From NCBI GenBank assembly GCA_900539345.1, contig UQBS01000013.1:1-52577 (forward strand): a DNA stretch of 52,577 nucleotides, read 5' to 3'. A program made the translations under genes and the position numbers. Numbering within the stretch: position 1 is the first letter of the stretch; every line of letters starts with the position of its first letter. The notes beneath the pieces were generated by a model that had not been told where the DNA came from, searched no databases, and worked only from the letters and a program-made list of their open reading frames with translations. Source of the stretch: an uncultured Coriobacteriaceae bacterium. GTDB taxonomy: Bacteria > Actinomycetota > Coriobacteriia > Coriobacteriales > UMGS124. Positions 49,948 to 52,577 of this stretch are shown piece by piece.

Positions 49948-50736
49948 TTACTTGCGCTTGTCCTGGTAATTCACCGACTCGGGGCGCAGGAGCGTGAAGT
50001 CGATGAGGGTGTAGTCGGCGCGCCAAGTGGCGTACGTGTCCTTGTCTGCGCTGCTGCCGTACTGGATAAGGTCGATTGCCTCGTTGCCCTCGTAGTACCA
50101 CATACCACCCACGTTGTACACGAGCTGCGGGTCCCAGCCCAGGTAAAGCAGCAGCTGCTTGGTGAAGCTGGCATAGCCGGCGCCGCCGCAACACAGGAAG
50201 ATTGGTTTGTCTTTCGGGAACAGGTCGCGCAGGATGTTCAGCGACTCCTTGTAGTTGGACTTCACGCTGAGAAGCTCGCCCTCTTCGCTCCACTCGCAGG
50301 TGAAGAGCGTCTCGTCCTCGTAGTATTCCGTTACGGGAATGGGCGCCATGGTGGCGAGGTGGGGGTAAGGAACCATCTTGAAGCCGGGCAGCACCGTCGA
50401 GGCATAGGGGTCCTCGTCGATGTCTTCCCAGCGAGCCGGGTCAAAGATGAGGCGCATGTCGCGATAGACTACGTCGGGGCGTCCCAGCCACTCGTCAATG
50501 GTGGTCATGTTGATGTTCTTGTCCACGCCGAACTGGTCGTTCGGGTCGGGCTCTGCGGGAGGAAGCGGCGGCAGGTCGTCCGGGCAGGCCGAATCCGCCT
50601 CAGTGGTGTCTGCTATTGCCGTCGCCGCCTGCGTGCCGAACGCCCCCATCCACGCTCGGGCGCCCGCAGCGAGTGCCATGCCGACAAACGCCCTGCGTGA
50701 AAGCGCGTTTTCCTTCATATGAACCGATCGATTCAT
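49948..50736 (-). CDS. Tat-exported rhodanese-like protein
   Basis: This is a protein of 262 residues from ATG 50734-50736, preceded by AGGGGG; codons up to 50817 in the same frame lack a site. The Tat signal is LSRRAFVGMALAAGARAWMG. The mature part has rhodanese features: IDEWLGRPDVVYRDMR (the entry strand with D for substrate-side loop), and FLCCGGAGYASFTKQLLLYLGW, with C183 as the candidate persulfide-forming cysteine in a C-x-G-G-A-G-x-A-S loop, then VYNVGGMWYYEG. Export of a sulfur-transfer domain beside sulfite-oxidase-type modules hints at extracytoplasmic sulfur chemistry (inference). Confidence 0.8.
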   Translation of the reverse strand: MNRSVHMKENALSRRAFVGMALAAGARAWMGAFGTQAATAIADTTEADSACPDDLPPLPPAEPDPNDQFGVDKNINMTTIDEWLGRPDVVYRDMRLIFDPARWEDIDEDPYASTVLPGFKMVPYPHLATMAPIPVTEYYEDETLFTCEWSEEGELLSVKSNYKESLNILRDLFPKDKPIFLCCGGAGYASFTKQLLLYLGWDPQLVYNVGGMWYYEGNEAIDLIQYGSSADKDTYATWRADYTLIDFTLLRPESVNYQDKRK

Positions 50737-50940
50737 CAGGTCCCCCTCATCCGAATCTTGCCGGATACTACATAGGCGCATAGTAAACCGTACCCCTAGG
50801 TGAGGGTCAACGGGCATTCCAATTCGATTGCGGGTTGAGAGACTGTGGGTTGAGAGGGGCGGTTGGTTGCGCGTGCCTTGTCTTGTTTGCGCTCACGTAT
50901 GCGCAGGTCCGCCTGTACTTCCGCTCGTCAGTGCCTTTTC

Positions 50941-51993
50941 TTACCCCAGCATCTCCCTCAGCCGCCCGCACTGCTCGGAAGTGAGCTTCAGGCCGCGGAG
51001 CACGTATGCCTCAAATGAGCCGTAGCGCTTGGTGGCTTCGTCGAAGAAGGCCTCGAGGTAGCTTTCGCGCGCTTCAAGGAACGACATGAGAATGGCGTGC
51101 TCCTCAGCCGTCATGCCCTGCGAAAGGTCGGCCGCCTCCCGCGCAATGGCCTGGGCGTTGATCGAGTTCGTTGTGAGGTAGTCGGCCATGATGTAGTCGT
51201 GCGAGTAGCCCGCGATGCGCAGCGCGCAGGCGCACAGCACGCCCGTGCGGTCCTTGCCGTTCTTGCAGTGCACGAGCGCGGGGCCTCCCTGGGCGGCGAT
51301 GGAGCGCAGCACCGTGCCGATGAGGGGATAGTCGCTTGCGTAGCGGCGGTAGTTGTCGCACATACGCTGCTCGGGTGCGCCATATTCGCCGATGACGCCG
51401 TGCACGAGACGCGAGTGAGCGTCGCGCTTCTTGTGGCCATCGCGCGGCTCCACTGCCAACATGCGCACGCCCGGAAGGGCGGGCTCGGGGCTTACGGCCA
51501 CCTCGCGCGCCCCGCGGATGTCGTAGACCGACTGGATATCCAGCACGTTTACCAGCGTAACTGCCTCTTGGGGCGTGATATCGGCCAGCTCGCGTGAGCG
51601 GAAAAGCACGGCGTCTTCCAAGCTGTGGTTGCCCACCGGCCGCAGGGCCATGCTGCCCCACACGGCGGCGCTGCCTTGGGCGCGCGCGGGCAGCACGTCG
51701 AAGGTGAACGACTCCACGGTCATGGCGGGCTCGGCCGTGCGCGAAAGGGCCCGCGCGCGCAGCTGGTAGCGGCCGGGCGCCTGGGGCGTGTAGGTGAAGT
51801 TCCAGCTCAGGCCCAGCTCCGTGCGTGCGCCGTTGCACGGGAAGTCCGTCCAGGTGGTCCCCATGTCAAGGGAGAGCTGCACCGCGGCCACGCCGTGTTC
51901 GAAGTCATCCACATAGCCCTCGAAGCGGATGGGCTCGCCCACGTAGTTGAACCGAGCGGGTGAGGTGTTTGAGCTGGTTGTTTGCGTGGTCAT
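50941..51993 (-). CDS. Tyrosine/lipid phosphatase-like protein with N-terminal sulfite-oxidase-type beta-sandwich
   Basis: This is a protein of 350 residues. Residues ~15-100 form the Mo-co-dimer-like sandwich (EPIRFEGYVDDFEHGVAAVQ, then SLDMGTTWTD, SWNFTYTPQAPGRYQL). From about residue 110 there is a Tyr_phosphatase3-type domain (NVLDIQSVYDIRGAREVAVS, and the P-loop HCKNGKDRTGVLCACALRIA with C243 nucleophile). It has no signal peptide. The phosphatase P-loop CxxxxxR is intact, so activity is likely; lipid, protein or sugar phosphate substrates are all possible. It is the probable first gene of the minus-strand cluster, 204 bases before the rhodanese gene. I know of no described fusion of these two domains. 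Confidence 0.82.
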   Translation of the reverse strand: MTTQTTSSNTSPARFNYVGEPIRFEGYVDDFEHGVAAVQLSLDMGTTWTDFPCNGARTELGLSWNFTYTPQAPGRYQLRARALSRTAEPAMTVESFTFDVLPARAQGSAAVWGSMALRPVGNHSLEDAVLFRSRELADITPQEAVTLVNVLDIQSVYDIRGAREVAVSPEPALPGVRMLAVEPRDGHKKRDAHSRLVHGVIGEYGAPEQRMCDNYRRYASDYPLIGTVLRSIAAQGGPALVHCKNGKDRTGVLCACALRIAGYSHDYIMADYLTTNSINAQAIAREAADLSQGMTAEEHAILMSFLEARESYLEAFFDEATKRYGSFEAYVLRGLKLTSEQCGRLREMLG

Positions 51994-52118
51994 GGCTGGC
52001 TGACTTTCTTGTGTGTGGCGGGCAGCATGATGCGAGGACCGCGGCAGCGCTTCTTGGCCCCGGCATGTCCGCGGGCCATTCTAGCATGAAGGCGTTTGTG
52101 ATTATCAAGGGCGAGGTC

Positions 52119-52171
52119 TTGCATACTGTGCCGCATGCTGTATATACTGTGCTTAGTGAGTATACACACTA
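52119..52171 (+). promoter_or_regulatory. Promoter and operator of the GntR gene
   Basis: TTGCAT (52119-52124) and TATACT (52143-52148) are 18 bases apart. Immediately downstream, TAGTGAGTATACACACTA (52154-52171) is an 18-base dyad with one mismatched pair, placed over the expected transcription start. This fits autorepression by the GntR/YtrA-type protein encoded next. Confidence 0.6.
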
Positions 52172-52222
52172 GGTACGTTAAATCGTCGCCCCGGGACGCT
52201 GGGCGCGGCGACGGGAGAGCTT

Positions 52223-52577
52223 ATGGACATCATTATCTCGAACTCGAGCGACAGGCCCATATACGAGCAGATAACCACGCAGATAAAAGACTCCATCGTG
52301 TCCGGCGAGCTTACGGCCGGCGACCAGCTGCCGTCGATCAGGGCGCTGGCGAACGACCTTGGCATCAGCGCCATCACCACCAAACGTGCCTATGCCGATC
52401 TCGAGGCTGCAGGCTTTATCGAGACCGTGCAGGGCAAGGGCTGCTTCGTGGCGGGCGTCAACCGGGAGTTTCTCCGCGAGGAGCGCCTGCGCCGCGTGGA
52501 AGAACTGCTTGTGCAGGCTGCACGCGCGGCCGGCGTGAGTACCTCGGAGCTGCGCGAGATGTTCGACCTGGTTGTGG
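52223..52577 (+). CDS. GntR-family (YtrA-type) regulator, truncated by the window edge
   Basis: At least 118 residues are present from ATG 52223, preceded by GGGAGAG; the 3' end lies outside the window. The winged-helix GntR domain is clear: PIYEQITTQIKDSIVSGELT, GDQLPSIRALANDLGISAIT, and AYADLEAAGFIETVQGKGCF. A helical tail (LREERLRRVEELLVQAARA) follows, the short C-terminal form typical of the YtrA subfamily, whose members usually repress an adjacent ABC transporter operon. Such genes would be expected just right of the window. Confidence 0.9.
   Translation, partial: MDIIISNSSDRPIYEQITTQIKDSIVSGELTAGDQLPSIRALANDLGISAITTKRAYADLEAAGFIETVQGKGCFVAGVNREFLREERLRRVEELLVQAARAAGVSTSELREMFDLVV

Overview
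The window is high-GC bacterial DNA (by eye roughly 60-65% GC) that looks like a gut-type Coriobacteriia genome, most like Eggerthellales (Eggerthella/Slackia/Adlercreutzia-like). This placement is an inference from gene content. Supporting features are several Tat-exported flavin reductases, a Tat-exported molybdopterin oxidoreductase, and three membrane-embedded LuxR regulators of the kind these anaerobes pair with respiratory reductases. There is also a purine transport/deamination pair and a very large sortase-type adhesin. No rRNA, confident tRNA, CRISPR array, integrase or transposase was found.

Layout: 1-3.7 kb holds a DUF4143-type ATPase behind an exact 23-bp tandem array, a PucR-type regulator and an Hsp20. 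4-11.1 kb holds two Tat flavoproteins, an O-acetylhomoserine sulfhydrylase-like PLP enzyme and a divergent membrane LuxR regulator. 11.9-20.7 kb is one giant surface adhesin with a signal peptide, adhesin domains, a SpaA domain, 14 pilin-type isopeptide repeats and a VPKTG anchor. It is split by one in-frame TAA. 20.9-25 kb holds a GltD-like Fe-S flavoprotein, the wreck of a hybrid sensor kinase with a surviving HPt gene, and a second membrane LuxR gene. 25.4-30.8 kb holds a fumarate-reductase-like flavocytochrome with two C-terminal hemes, a xanthine/uracil permease and a guanine deaminase. 31-33.5 kb is a FeoA-FeoB fusion. 33.9-41.1 kb is a third LuxR gene, divergent from a molybdopterin oxidoreductase operon (catalytic subunit, four-cluster ferredoxin subunit, winged-helix-like protein, TorD chaperone). 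41.8-44.6 kb holds two exported sulfite-oxidase-fold proteins, one fused to a triheme cytochrome. 44.9-47 kb holds a MerR regulator and an unusual double-HTH AraC protein.

47.1-52 kb is a compact minus-strand cluster that I do not recognise as any described pathway. In transcription order it encodes a tyrosine-phosphatase-like protein with an N-terminal sulfite-oxidase dimerisation-type beta-sandwich, a Tat-exported rhodanese-like protein, a small basic Ser/Lys-rich protein, a GNAT acetyltransferase, an ANL acyl-activating enzyme, a carrier protein, and a free-standing beta-sandwich of the same type. A GntR gene runs off the right edge.

Two non-coding patterns stand out. First, a ~90-bp intergenic element occurs four times (about 5.8, 27.4, 33.7 and 41.5 kb). 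It carries three copies of TGARATGTATGTTAA in fixed geometry, an inverted pair plus a third copy always 52 bp further on. Second, the stretch from the feoB 3' end through its terminator to this element is present twice, the second time as a decayed remnant beside torD. Together with the split adhesin and broken kinase, these suggest active local rearrangement.
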